64,000 nucleotides of DNA. It comes from Hymenobacter siberiensis. GTDB taxonomy: Bacteria > Bacteroidota > Bacteroidia > Cytophagales > Hymenobacteraceae. A model generated the notes under the pieces. It was not told the DNA's origin. It was given only the letters and a program-made list of their open reading frames with translations, and made no database searches. Below are positions 1 to 9,734 of the stretch, in pieces (position 1 is the stretch's first letter; each line of letters starts with the position of its first letter). Location of the stretch: NCBI RefSeq assembly GCF_018967865.2, contig NZ_JAHLZY020000001.1:310001-374000 (forward strand), in the 5' to 3' direction. Position numbers and translations under genes: made by a program.

Positions 1-2
1 CC

Positions 3-3000
3 ACCGAAAACCTGCGCAACGTGGTGACGCTGATGGACCTGGGCGAGCCATTTCGGCTATACCAGTACGATAAGTACCACATCGGCACCCCCAGCATTCA
101 GGCCCCGGCCAACAACCCCGCCAACAGCGAGTATGGCACGCTAACCGGGCCGGGCGCTACCCGTGATAACATTCAGGTCGACAACTTCTTGCAGGTAAAT
201 CAGGGACTGACTAAGAACGTGGACTTTGAGCGCGTGCGGGCCCGCAAGCTCGATGCCCGCGAATACACCTTCAACGCCCAGCTGGGCTACCTGAGCCTGA
301 ACACCGCCCTGCTGCCCGACCAGGTGCTGGGCGTGAGCTTCGAGTACATCTACAACGGCAAAACCTACAAGGTGGGGGAGCTGTCGGGCGACTACAACAA
401 CGTGATGCCCGACCAGGTCATCTTCCTCAAGATGCTGAAGGCCAGCAACCCCGGCGTGGGTATTGCCGACCCCACCCGGAACCCGAACAACCTCAACCTG
501 CTCACGCTGAATACGCCGACCTGGGATTTGATGATGAAAAACATCTATCCCCTGAACGCCTCGCAGCTGCAGCGCGACAACTTCCAGCTGCAAATCATCT
601 ACAAGGACGACGCGACGGGCGTGGACCTGATTTCGCTGAAGGAAGGAGCCCAGGTAGCCAACCGGCCGCTGATTGAAGTGCTGAACCTGGACCACGTTAA
701 CTCCAACAACGACAAGATTCCGGACGGCAACTTTGACTATTTCCCGGGCATTACCATTGACCCCGAGCTGGGCAAGATTATCTTCCCGAACGTGCAGCCG
801 TTCGGCTCCTTCCTGCAAAGCCGGTTTACGGGCGAGCAGGCCCTGATTGACAAGTACGTTTACAGCGAACTGTACAACCAGACCCAGAGCGACGCCCAGC
901 AGCGCCAGGAAAAGGACAAGTTTTTCTTGCGCGGGCGCTTCCAGGGCGGGGCGGCTTCGGACGAGATTAACCTGCCCGGCATTGGCATTGCGCAGGGCTC
1001 GGTGCGGGTGCGCTCGGGCTCGACGCTGCTCACGGAGGGCACCGACTACCAGGTGTTCTACGACCAGGCCAAGGTGAAAATCCTGAACCCGGCCTACCTG
1101 AACTCGGCCAATGAACTGCGGGTGGAGTTTGAGAAAAATGCCCTGGTGCAGGTGCAGCCGCGCAAGCTGCTGGGCGTGCGCCTCGACTACCGCCTGAACA
1201 AGGACGTGACCATCGGCGGCACGGCCCTGCACTTGCTGGAAAACCAGGCCCCCGGCATCAACCGCGTGAACATCGGCGACGAGCCGGGCAACAACACCAT
1301 CATCGGGTTGGATGGCAGCATCCGGAAAGACAGCCGGGTGCTCACCAAGTACCTCGACATGCTGCCCTTTGTGTCGACGAAGGAGATTTCGACCATTGCC
1401 TTCAGCGGCGAGTTTGCCAAGCTGCTGCCGGGCCGCTCGCAGCTGGGCAACGGCGAAAACGGCGTGTCGTACATCGACGACTTCGAGAATGCCCGCACGC
1501 CTTATACGCTGGGCGGGCTGGCTTCTATTCCGGCCTGGCGGCTGGCCTCTACGCCGCTGCCCATTAAGAACAGCTCGGTGGGCGGGCTGGCCTACAACTA
1601 CCAGCGCGCCAAGCTGGCCTGGTACACCGTGGACCAGAGCTACTATACCGGCGGCAGCATTGTGCCGGGCAACATTGGGGCCGGCGACCTGCTGAACCAT
1701 TACACCCGGGGCATCAAGCGCGACGAGGTGTTTCCGAACAAGGACCTGGGCTCGACCGGCAACGGCTTCGAGTATAGCTTCGACCTGGCCTACTTCCCCG
1801 GCGAGCGTGGCCCCTACAACTATAATCCGAATGTGGGCACCGACGGCAAGGCGTTCAACAACGGCGAGCGGCCCGAAGACAAGTTTGCCGGCATCAGCCG
1901 GGCCATCACCTTCGATACCGATTTTGATAACGCCAACATCGAGTACCTGGAGTTCTGGATGATGGACCCCTTCCTGAAGAGCACCAACCCCAATGCCCCG
2001 GCCAGCCGCGTGAACATCACCGACCAGGATGGTAACGACAAGGCCAACGTGACCGGTGGCGACTTCGTCATCAACCTGGGTAATGTGAGCGAGGATGTGC
2101 TGAAGGACGGCAACCAGCACGAGTTCGAGAACGGCCTGCCCGTGACCAACGACCCGCAGGCCGTGCAGGACAACACCAACAATACGGTGTGGGGCCGCGT
2201 CACGCGCCAGCAGTTTCTGACCGATGCCTTCAACGCTGCGCCCGGCGCCCGCACGGCCCAGGACGTGGGCCTCGACGGCCTGAGCGACGACAACGAGCGG
2301 AATTATTTCAGCAACTACCCGCTGGCGCTGGGCACCGTGGCCCCGGTGTACGGCACCCTGCCCGACCCGTCGGGCGACGACTTTCGCCACCACCTCGACC
2401 CGAGCTACGACCAGAACAACACCAAAATCCTGGGCCGCTACAAGAACTACGACGGCTACGACGGCAACTCGCCCGAGAACAGCCAGCTCAGCTCCACTGC
2501 CTTTCCCGATAAGGAGGACCTGAACCGCGACAACGTGGTGCAGGACGTGGAGCGCTACTACGAATACAAGATGTCGCTGCGGCCCGGCAGCCTGAACGTG
2601 GGCTCGAACTACATCATTGACAACGTGAAGAACAACGTCAACGGCGAGGACGTGAACTGGTACCTGTTTCGGATTCCGGTGCGGGAGGGCTACAAGGTGC
2701 AGGGCAATGGCGGCAAGGATTTCGGCTTTAAGTCCATCCGCTTCCTGCGCATGTACATGACCAACTGGCAGGACCCCGTGGTGCTGCGCCTGGTGCAGCC
2801 GCAGTTTGTGGCCAACCAGTGGCGCCGCTTCCTGTACCCCATCGTGGATGCGCGCCAGGGCGGCATTTCTCCGGGCGGCAGCCTCACCGATGCCGACGCT
2901 TTCAATATCTCGACGGTAAGTATTGAAGAAAACGGCATTGCCGTGGCCAAGGGCAATAAAATCCCCTACGTGTCGCCGCCCGGCATCCTGCGCGATAAGG

Positions 3001-6000
3001 AGTACGGCAGCAGCAGCACCTCGCGCCTGCAAAACGAGCAGAGCCTACGCCTGGCCGTGGTGAACCTGCGCGACGGCTTCGCCAAGGCAGCCTACAAGAA
3101 CATTGCCATCAACATGCTGCGCTACAAGCGCCTGCGCATGTTCCTGCACGGCGACAGCGACGACCCCACCACGCTCAGCGGCGACGTGCAGGCCTTCCTG
3201 CGCATCGGCACCGACTACAGCCAGAACTACTACCAGTACTCGCTGCCGCTGAAGCTGACCGCCGTGGGCGACCAGAGCCCCGCCGGCGTGTGGCCCGTGG
3301 AAAACCGCATTGATGTGTCGTTTCAGGATTTCATCGATGCCAAGGCCAAACGTAACCAACAGGTTAATCCTAACCTCCAGATTCCCTTCACGGTAACGCT
3401 GGCCAACGGCGCAACCATTACCGTACTGGGCAACCCCGACTTCTCGGCGGTGCAGGGCGTGATGCTGGGTATTCTGAACCCCACCGACCCCAGCATCGCG
3501 GAGAAAACCGTGAACCTGTGGGCCGATGAGTTCCGGGTGTTTGACTTCGAGCAGCAGGCCGGCTATGCCGCCACCGCCCGCCTCAACGTGAAGCTGGCCG
3601 ACGTGGCCAACGTGACGGCCACGGGCAGCTTCACCAGCGTGGGCTTCGGCGGCTTGCAGGACAAAGTGCAGCAGCGCTCCGTGGACGACGTATTTCGTGG
3701 CGACCTGAACACGACCGTGGCGGTAGAGAAATTCCTGCCCCCGCAGCTGAACCTGCGCCTGCCGGTGCTGCTCCAGATTGGCCGCGAAAGCCGCTCGCCC
3801 CTCTACGACCCCCTCGACCCCGATACCAAGCTGGAGCAAAGTCTGCAGAAGTTCAAGAACACCGACGGTAGCATCAACACCTCGGCCCAGGCCGAGTACC
3901 GCAACAAGGTCATCGACCAGACCACCAGCCGCAGCATCTCGGTGCTGAACGTGCGCAAGGAGCGCGCCCTGCCCAAGCCCGGGGCCCTGCCCGCCAAGCC
4001 CAAACCCTGGGACATCGAAAACGTGGCCCTGAGCTACTCGATTACCGACCGCCTGCACTCCGACATTCGCACCGACCGCGACTACACCAAGGCCTACACC
4101 GCCGCCGTGGCCTACGTGTACCAGACCACGCCCAAGAACTACATGCCGCTGGCCAATTTCAAGGCGCTGGACAACCCGTACCTGAAGATTTTCCAGCAAA
4201 TTAATTTCACCCCGCTGCCCTCGCGCTTCTCGTTCCGCACCGACCTCGACCGGCGCTACAACGAGCGGTTCCTGCAGCGCGTGCTAAACCCCGGCGAAGT
4301 ACCCACTACGGCCGGTATTGCGCCCGTTATTCAAAAATCCTTCTTTATCAGCCGCATCTACGACCTGAAGTGGGACCTCACCAAAAGCCTGATATTCGAC
4401 TACACCGCCACCAACCGGGGCGTGGTTGACGAAGGAGCCGGCCGCACCATCGGGGTGAGTGACGAGGCCATTCGCAACCGCAGCCAGCTGCAGCAAAACC
4501 TGCTGCGCGGCGGCCGCACCGTCAATTTCAACCAGCTGGTCGCGCTCACCTACCGGCTGCCGCTCGATAAATTTCCCCTCACCGACTGGCTGAGCGCCGA
4601 TACCCGCTACGCCGCTACCTACGGCTGGCAGGCTGCCGTGCAAGGCCAGCGCGCTCTCAACAACCCCACCAGCGCCACCGACACGTCGACCTATCGAATC
4701 AACGTCGGCAACACGATTCAGAACAACGCCGAAATCAGCGCCAACGGTAAAATCGACCTGGTGAAGCTCTACAACAAGGTCAAATTCCTGAACATCATCA
4801 ACAACGCGCCGCCGCCCCAGGGCCGGCCGGCGGCTCAGCGGTCCGCCTTCGGCGAGGCCAACGCGGCCACCCGGGCCGCGCCGGCCGCCGATACCACCCG
4901 CGAAAAGCTGCGCTTCGTGAAAGCCGTGTTGCGCTCGCTGATGACGGCCCGCTCCATCAACTTCACCTTCAGCCGTTCCAATGGCACGCTGCTGCCCGGC
5001 TACCTGCCCAAAACCAAGGCCTTTGGCCTCGATGAAACTTTCACCGCGCCCGGCGTGCCGTTCATATTAGGGCAGCAGCCCGGCCTGCAAACCCTCTACG
5101 ACCGCGCCAGCATTAACGGCTGGTACACCGACCGGAGCGAGTTTCTGAACACGCCCCTGAGTTCGCTGCTCACGCAGTCGTTCACGCTGCGCACGGCGCT
5201 GGAGCCGTTCCGCGACTTCAACATTCAGGTGGATGCGCGCCAGCAGAAAGTCAAGAACCTTGATGCCTACTACCGGCACACCATCAACGAGCAGACCCTG
5301 CTGCCACTGAAGGACCAGTTCGATAATTACCTGCCCATCGTGCCCCAGACCCTGGGCTCGGGCTCGTTCCAGACCTCGACCATTACCATTAACACCCTGT
5401 TTGGCGACCTCAGCGCCAATGGCGAAACGTCGAAGGCCTTCCAGCGTTTTGTGGATAACCGCCTTTTCGTGCGCAACAAGCTGGCCTTGGCCAACCAAAG
5501 CCCCAACGCCACCTACGGCTACAACTCGCAGGATGTGCTGGTGCAGAGCTTCATCGACGCCTACCACGGCCGCTCGTCGGACGGCTACAAGGCCAAGGAG
5601 TTCAGCCCCTTCGCCGTGATACCGCTGCCCAACTGGCGCGTCGACTACAACGGCTTCGCCCAGCTGCCGCTTATCAAGCAGTATTTCAGCTCGTTCACCC
5701 TGAACCACGCGTACTCGTCTATCTACAGCATCGGTAGCTACACCACCAACAACATCTACTCCGCTGAGCCCACCTTCGGCTCGCCGGGCCTCCCGCCGAC
5801 TACTCCCTTCAAGCCGAATGCCAGCAATCAGTACCAGCCCTACTACGTGGTGGGCCAGGTTAGCATTGTGGAAACGCTGGCTCCGCTCATCGGCGTCAAC
5901 TTCCAGACGGTGAGCAAGGTAACCGGTCGAATCGAGTACCGCACCAACCGCACCGTGGCCCTGAACATTACCAATGCCCAGGTCACCGAGCTCTCGACCA

Positions 6001-6386
6001 AGGAGTTTGTGATTGGCTTCGGCTACGCCACCAACAGCCTCAAGCTACCCTTCAAAGTGGGCGGCGAGCAGCGCGTGCTGAGAAACAACCTCACCGCCCG
6101 CCTCGACCTGAGCATCCGCGACAACATCACCATCCAGCGCAGCATCATCGACTCGGCCGACCCCAACCCCACCAACCCCCAAGGCTTCGTGGGTCGCGCC
6201 CAGGGCCAGATTACCAATGGCTCGAAGACCTTCCAGCTGCGCCCCACCGTCGACTACCTGCTCAATACCCGTCTCAACCTGCAGTTCTACTACAGCCAGA
6301 CCATCACCACGCCACGCATCAGCAACGCCTTCCGCAACTCCAACTCCGAAGGCGGTGTTCAGCTGCGCTACAGCCTGACGCAGTAG
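3..6386 (+). CDS. sprA: SprA, T9SS outer-membrane translocon (5' end outside window)
   Basis: The frame is open from base 3 with no start in the window, so this is the C-terminal ~2,127 residues of a protein usually about 2,400 long. SprA is the giant beta-barrel through which T9SS cargo crosses the outer membrane; it is needed for gliding and surface adhesins. Repeated beta-strand stretches rich in Asn, Tyr, Asp and Arg run throughout, for example VRSGSTLLTEGTDYQVFYD near residue 335, and the protein ends in an aromatic strand (GGVQLRYSLTQ). The order sprA, gcvH, vanZ-like is the arrangement known from other Bacteroidota and supports the call. Long open frames on the opposite strand are composition artefacts. 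Confidence 0.95.
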   Translation, partial: TENLRNVVTLMDLGEPFRLYQYDKYHIGTPSIQAPANNPANSEYGTLTGPGATRDNIQVDNFLQVNQGLTKNVDFERVRARKLDAREYTFNAQLGYLSLNTALLPDQVLGVSFEYIYNGKTYKVGELSGDYNNVMPDQVIFLKMLKASNPGVGIADPTRNPNNLNLLTLNTPTWDLMMKNIYPLNASQLQRDNFQLQIIYKDDATGVDLISLKEGAQVANRPLIEVLNLDHVNSNNDKIPDGNFDYFPGITIDPELGKIIFPNVQPFGSFLQSRFTGEQALIDKYVYSELYNQTQSDAQQRQEKDKFFLRGRFQGGAASDEINLPGIGIAQGSVRVRSGSTLLTEGTDYQVFYDQAKVKILNPAYLNSANELRVEFEKNALVQVQPRKLLGVRLDYRLNKDVTIGGTALHLLENQAPGINRVNIGDEPGNNTIIGLDGSIRKDSRVLTKYLDMLPFVSTKEISTIAFSGEFAKLLPGRSQLGNGENGVSYIDDFENARTPYTLGGLASIPAWRLASTPLPIKNSSVGGLAYNYQRAKLAWYTVDQSYYTGGSIVPGNIGAGDLLNHYTRGIKRDEVFPNKDLGSTGNGFEYSFDLAYFPGERGPYNYNPNVGTDGKAFNNGERPEDKFAGISRAITFDTDFDNANIEYLEFWMMDPFLKSTNPNAPASRVNITDQDGNDKANVTGGDFVINLGNVSEDVLKDGNQHEFENGLPVTNDPQAVQDNTNNTVWGRVTRQQFLTDAFNAAPGARTAQDVGLDGLSDDNERNYFSNYPLALGTVAPVYGTLPDPSGDDFRHHLDPSYDQNNTKILGRYKNYDGYDGNSPENSQLSSTAFPDKEDLNRDNVVQDVERYYEYKMSLRPGSLNVGSNYIIDNVKNNVNGEDVNWYLFRIPVREGYKVQGNGGKDFGFKSIRFLRMYMTNWQDPVVLRLVQPQFVANQWRRFLYPIVDARQGGISPGGSLTDADAFNISTVSIEENGIAVAKGNKIPYVSPPGILRDKEYGSSSTSRLQNEQSLRLAVVNLRDGFAKAAYKNIAINMLRYKRLRMFLHGDSDDPTTLSGDVQAFLRIGTDYSQNYYQYSLPLKLTAVGDQSPAGVWPVENRIDVSFQDFIDAKAKRNQQVNPNLQIPFTVTLANGATITVLGNPDFSAVQGVMLGILNPTDPSIAEKTVNLWADEFRVFDFEQQAGYAATARLNVKLADVANVTATGSFTSVGFGGLQDKVQQRSVDDVFRGDLNTTVAVEKFLPPQLNLRLPVLLQIGRESRSPLYDPLDPDTKLEQSLQKFKNTDGSINTSAQAEYRNKVIDQTTSRSISVLNVRKERALPKPGALPAKPKPWDIENVALSYSITDRLHSDIRTDRDYTKAYTAAVAYVYQTTPKNYMPLANFKALDNPYLKIFQQINFTPLPSRFSFRTDLDRRYNERFLQRVLNPGEVPTTAGIAPVIQKSFFISRIYDLKWDLTKSLIFDYTATNRGVVDEGAGRTIGVSDEAIRNRSQLQQNLLRGGRTVNFNQLVALTYRLPLDKFPLTDWLSADTRYAATYGWQAAVQGQRALNNPTSATDTSTYRINVGNTIQNNAEISANGKIDLVKLYNKVKFLNIINNAPPPQGRPAAQRSAFGEANAATRAAPAADTTREKLRFVKAVLRSLMTARSINFTFSRSNGTLLPGYLPKTKAFGLDETFTAPGVPFILGQQPGLQTLYDRASINGWYTDRSEFLNTPLSSLLTQSFTLRTALEPFRDFNIQVDARQQKVKNLDAYYRHTINEQTLLPLKDQFDNYLPIVPQTLGSGSFQTSTITINTLFGDLSANGETSKAFQRFVDNRLFVRNKLALANQSPNATYGYNSQDVLVQSFIDAYHGRSSDGYKAKEFSPFAVIPLPNWRVDYNGFAQLPLIKQYFSSFTLNHAYSSIYSIGSYTTNNIYSAEPTFGSPGLPPTTPFKPNASNQYQPYYVVGQVSIVETLAPLIGVNFQTVSKVTGRIEYRTNRTVALNITNAQVTELSTKEFVIGFGYATNSLKLPFKVGGEQRVLRNNLTARLDLSIRDNITIQRSIIDSADPNPTNPQGFVGRAQGQITNGSKTFQLRPTVDYLLNTRLNLQFYYSQTITTPRISNAFRNSNSEGGVQLRYSLTQ

Positions 6387-6548
6387 AAGTTAAGAGTGAT
6401 AAATTAGGCGTTAAGAGTTGAGGTTTGGTAAATTATGGCAGGCAAAAAGCTCTGGCTACGGTTGCCGGTTCTACTTTTGAGGAATCGCCGCCGTTGGTTG
6501 CTCACTCCCGCCAACTCTTAACTCCTAACTCATCACTCTTAACTCCTT
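6387..6548. repeat. Inverted repeat of ~7-bp units filling the sprA-gcvH spacer
   Basis: The left arm (about 6387-6423) is made of AGTTAAG/AGTTAGG-like units and the right arm (about 6512-6548) of the complement AACTCTT/AACTCCT. The element starts on the base after the sprA stop and ends 4 bases before the gcvH ATG. Related copies lie at 42482-42720 and 51584-51672. Confidence 0.8.
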
Positions 6549-6552
6549 AAAA

Positions 6553-6933
6553 ATGAACCTGCCCGCCACCCTGCACTACACCAAGGACCACGAATGGATT
6601 CGCGTTGAAGGCGACGTTGCCTACGTGGGCATCACCGACCACGCGCAGAAAGAGTTGGGCGACATCGTTTATGTCGACATCGACACCCTCGACAAAGACG
6701 TAGCCCAGCACGAAGTATTCGGCACCGTAGAGGCCGTAAAAACGGTTTCCGACCTGTTCAGCCCCATCACCGGCACCGTGCTGGAAGTAAACGACAAGCT
6801 GGGCGACGCCCCCGAAACCGTGAACTCCGACCCTTACGGCGACGGCTGGATGGTGAAAATCTCCATCGCCAAGCCCGAAGAGTTGGCCGAGCTGCTCAGC
6901 GCCGAAACCTACGGCGAGCTGGTGGGAGCCTAA
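6553..6933 (+). CDS. gcvH: Glycine cleavage system H protein
   Basis: 126 residues, the normal length for GcvH, the lipoyl carrier that shuttles the aminomethyl group between the P, T and L proteins of the glycine cleavage complex in the cytoplasm. The lipoylation site is Lys63 in [13 protein letters not shown], and the N-terminal HYTKDHEW and the GD-rich C-terminal half are typical. No other gcv gene lies nearby; the neighbourhood with sprA is conserved in the phylum and not functionally explained. lipB, which could supply its lipoyl group, is at 27425. Translation starts 4 bases after the upstream repeat, so the ribosome-binding region is repeat sequence. Confidence 0.97.
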   Translation: MNLPATLHYTKDHEWIRVEGDVAYVGITDHAQKELGDIVYVDIDTLDKDVAQHEVFGTVEAVKTVSDLFSPITGTVLEVNDKLGDAPETVNSDPYGDGWMVKISIAKPEELAELLSAETYGELVGA

Positions 6934-6965
6934 AAAAGTAGCACGGCTTTGGCTTGTGCGTTGTG

Positions 6966-8789
6966 ATGTCTGATTTCGACCAACCCAAGCTAACCTCCCC
7001 GCTACCCCGTTCCCGCCGCCCCTACGCTGCCTTGCCGTTGGCATGGGCCACTGTGGTGCTGGTACTTACGCTTACCCCTTCTGCTGAAATGCCGCGCACG
7101 CCCGTGTGGGAGCTGCTGTCGTTCGACACAGCCGCCCATGCGGGCGTGTTCGCCGTTTTGGCAGGTCTGAGCTGGTTTTCGCTGCACCGGCAGCGCCGCT
7201 GGCCCCGGCTGGCCCGCCACGCCGGCGGGGTAGTGCTGGTCGGCAGCATCCTGTTCGGAGCCCTCATCGAAGTGCTGCAAATGACCATGCGCCTGGGCCG
7301 CCACGGCGAATGGTCGGACCTACTGAGCGACGGTATTGGCGCGGCCCTGGCCGTGGGCATGGCCGCCGTCTGGTCGGCCCGGCAGGATGGCGGCCGCGCC
7401 CGGCCCCTGGCCAGCGGGCTGTGGCTGGTGCTGGCCGCCGCTGCCACGCTTAGCGCCGTGCCAATGCCAGCGCGGGCGCAGAATGCCTACCTGCTGCGCG
7501 CCCGGGCCCGCCGCACCATCAAGGCGCTGGCCGCGCCTAACCTTTACGGCCGGGGCTATGTGAAGCAGGGCGAGCATCTGGCCGCCGCCTACCTGCGCGG
7601 GCAGCTGGCTCAGTTGAAGTTAACGCCGTTGGCCCCCAACTACACGCAGCCTTTTATCCTGGACGTAAACACGTTTCCCGGCGTAGTCAGCGCTTCCATC
7701 AAAGCCGATGGCCCCACCGGCAAGCTGACGAATTGGCAAGCTGGCACGGCCTGCATTGCCGCGCCCAATTCGGGCACCGGCACCGCCAAGGGCCGCCTCG
7801 TGCTTCTCGATACCCTCGTCTTCACCAGGCCCACGGTGCAGGCCCGCTACCTGCGCACGGAGTGGCGCAGCCGCATCCTGCTGATGCGCGCCGCCGATGC
7901 CAGCCAGTTGGCCACGCTGCCCGCTGCGCTGCGCCAGCGCCTGAACGCCGCCGCCGCCTGGATTACGGTGGTGCCCAAGCTCACCGCCTCGCTGGCCGCT
8001 GAGCAAGCTGCCCAGCCCCGGGTAGAAGTGCTGGCCGAAAAGATGCCGCTGTGGCTCGATAAGGCTATTTTTGGCGATACTGCCACCGGCGCGCCCCAGG
8101 GCCGTACCGTGTGGAGTACCGTGCGCGTCGACGCCCAGCTCCAGCGCAATTACCAGACCCAGAACCTGGCCGCCGTGGTGCGCGGCTCCATTCGGCCCGA
8201 TTCCTTCCTCGTCGTTTCGGCCCACTACGACCACCTCGGCATGATGGGCAAGGACGTGTACTTCCCGGGGGCCAACGATAACGCCAGCGGCGTGGCCCTG
8301 CTCCTGGAGCTGGCCGCCCACTACGCCCGCCCCGAAAACCGCCCGGCTTATTCCGTCGTGTTCCTGCTGTTTGGGGGCGAGGAAGCCGGGCTGGTGGGCT
8401 CCAGCTACTTCGTGACGCACCCGCTGGTGCCGCTCAAAAGCATCAAGTTTCTGTTCAACCTCGACCTGCTGGGCACCGGCGAGCAGGGCGCTACCGTCGT
8501 GAATGGGAAACTGTTTGAGGCCCCATACCACCGCCTTCTGGCCCTTAATAATGCCCATCACTACCTGCCCGCCCTGGGGGCCCGCGGCCGCGCCGCCAAC
8601 TCCGACCACTTCCCGTTTTCCGAAGCCGGCGTGCCAGCCTTTTTCATGTACACGCGCGGCGGCAGCGCCGCCTACCACGACGTAAATGACCGGCCCGAAG
8701 CCCTGTCGCTGGCCGGATTTGCCGGGGCCTTCGGGCTGGTGCGCGACTTTTTGAACGAAGCAGGCGCGGCCCCAGCGGCAAAAAAATAG
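6966..8789 (+). CDS. VanZ-like membrane domain fused to M28 family metallopeptidase
   Basis: 607 residues from ATG 6966 (an in-frame TTG lies at 6954). Residues ~20-137 hold four hydrophobic segments of the VanZ family, including GALIEVLQ and EWSDLLSDGIGA. After an Arg-rich loop, a signal-peptide-like stretch (LWLVLAAAATLSAVP, ending ARAQ) leads into an M28 zinc aminopeptidase with ligands His420 (SAHYDHLG), Asp438 (PGANDNASG), Glu472/Glu473 (GGEEAG), Asp500 (LDLLG) and His548 (SDHFPF). I infer that the peptidase faces the periplasm, anchored by the VanZ part. The two families are normally separate genes, and an internal ATG at 7359 could start a free peptidase. Confidence 0.85.
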   Translation: MSDFDQPKLTSPLPRSRRPYAALPLAWATVVLVLTLTPSAEMPRTPVWELLSFDTAAHAGVFAVLAGLSWFSLHRQRRWPRLARHAGGVVLVGSILFGALIEVLQMTMRLGRHGEWSDLLSDGIGAALAVGMAAVWSARQDGGRARPLASGLWLVLAAAATLSAVPMPARAQNAYLLRARARRTIKALAAPNLYGRGYVKQGEHLAAAYLRGQLAQLKLTPLAPNYTQPFILDVNTFPGVVSASIKADGPTGKLTNWQAGTACIAAPNSGTGTAKGRLVLLDTLVFTRPTVQARYLRTEWRSRILLMRAADASQLATLPAALRQRLNAAAAWITVVPKLTASLAAEQAAQPRVEVLAEKMPLWLDKAIFGDTATGAPQGRTVWSTVRVDAQLQRNYQTQNLAAVVRGSIRPDSFLVVSAHYDHLGMMGKDVYFPGANDNASGVALLLELAAHYARPENRPAYSVVFLLFGGEEAGLVGSSYFVTHPLVPLKSIKFLFNLDLLGTGEQGATVVNGKLFEAPYHRLLALNNAHHYLPALGARGRAANSDHFPFSEAGVPAFFMYTRGGSAAYHDVNDRPEALSLAGFAGAFGLVRDFLNEAGAAPAAKK

Positions 8790-8820
8790 TCGGTGGCCGA
8801 ACTTGCGTTCAACCACCGAC
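8780..8820 (-). terminator. Rho-independent terminator of the 8844-9380 gene
   Basis: GTCGGTGG at 8789-8796 pairs with CCACCGAC at 8813-8820. Read on the minus strand the stem is followed by TATTTTTT. It overlaps the last codons of the convergent VanZ-M28 gene. Confidence 0.7.
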
Positions 8821-8843
8821 CACGATACTGATTTGCGGGGATA

Positions 8844-9380
8844 TTAACCTTTGGCTTTCAGCGAGAGCATGATTTGCTTGGCAATGGGCTCCCACTCGGG
8901 CTTCTGACGGTCGGCACAGTTGAAGGTGCAAATCATCAGCTTGCCCTCCACGTCGGTGAAGAAAACCAGCGTGTAGACTTCGTGACCCATCTCGGGCTTC
9001 ATGAATTCGAGGTAGCCCACCTTGCGGTTGTTGATGTTCTTCACACCGTCGCCAAACCAGGTGGCGTCCTTGTACTGCTTATGGTAAGTCTTGCCGAACG
9101 AAGCGGAGTAGATGTCCACCATGTCCTGGTCGGCATCGTTGTCGCTGTAGTTGAAGGCGAGGCTGATGAGGTTGTTGTTGGTGAAGATAACGCTCGGGCG
9201 ACTCTGGGCTTTGGCATAGGCAAAGTCCATCTGCTGCTCGGTCATTACCTCGAAGCCCTTGGGAATGAGGATTTCAACCCGCTCGCTGAGCACCCGCTTC
9301 TTAACGAGCTCAATCTCGGATGCGGGGCGCGCAGCTGTTAAGAAAAGCCCCAGAATACAGAGTAAAAATGTAGATTTCAT
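8844..9380 (-). CDS. Small exported protein of unknown function
   Basis: 178 residues from the ATG at 9380, chosen because it starts a signal peptide (MKSTFLLCILGLFLTAA, cleavage near ARPA); the frame is open for 20 more codons upstream without signal-like sequence. The mature part has motifs such as VEILIPKGFEVMTEQQ and FFTDVEGKLMICTFNC, an arrangement reminiscent of PsbP-like/DUF1795-type periplasmic proteins, though I cannot assign it. Two Cys near the C-terminus (CTFNC) could form a disulfide. It is a single-gene unit ending in its own terminator, convergent with the peptidase gene. Confidence 0.65.
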   Translation of the reverse strand: MKSTFLLCILGLFLTAARPASEIELVKKRVLSERVEILIPKGFEVMTEQQMDFAYAKAQSRPSVIFTNNNLISLAFNYSDNDADQDMVDIYSASFGKTYHKQYKDATWFGDGVKNINNRKVGYLEFMKPEMGHEVYTLVFFTDVEGKLMICTFNCADRQKPEWEPIAKQIMLSLKAKG

Positions 9381-9734
9381 ACTAATGGGGGATAAGGGGT
9401 TGGTAACTAACGGCCTATTTGTAACCCAAGCTAGATACAATAATCAGATATCCAACTTTGAAGGCACAAATATTGCGATTTTTTTTTCAAATGCGGACTG
9501 GGCCAGGTTTGAAATCACTAATAAATGCCTATTAATCGCGCCGTTGAAGGCATGATGGCCCAGATGCAAGTACTGCACAATTTTCTGGCCATATAGCAAA
9601 AGGGCCATTGTCAGATTTTGAAATTAGTTGGTAAAATCTAATTTGCCTTATCGATTTTCGTTCAACTGAGCCTTTTGCTGGGCGAACGGAAGAGCCATAG
9701 AGGCCAATGTGACCGGTTAAAAAAAGGGGACTGG
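9381..9734. other. 354-bp gene-free spacer, AT-rich
   Basis: Leader side of the 8844-9380 gene and 3' side of yicC. It is visibly richer in A/T than its surroundings, has a run of nine T near 9480 and a weak dyad AGATTTT...AAAATCT at 9615-9641. I see no convincing TAnnTTTG promoter, RNA gene or further coding sequence. Confidence 0.5.

Noticed and set aside
141..3032. Long open frame (963 codons) on the minus strand opposite sprA, and similar ones at 3045-4199 and 5067-5708
   Set aside because: Their translations are rich in Val, Ala, Leu, His and Gln in the pattern expected from the complement of GC-rich codons; the plus strand encodes a clear SprA.
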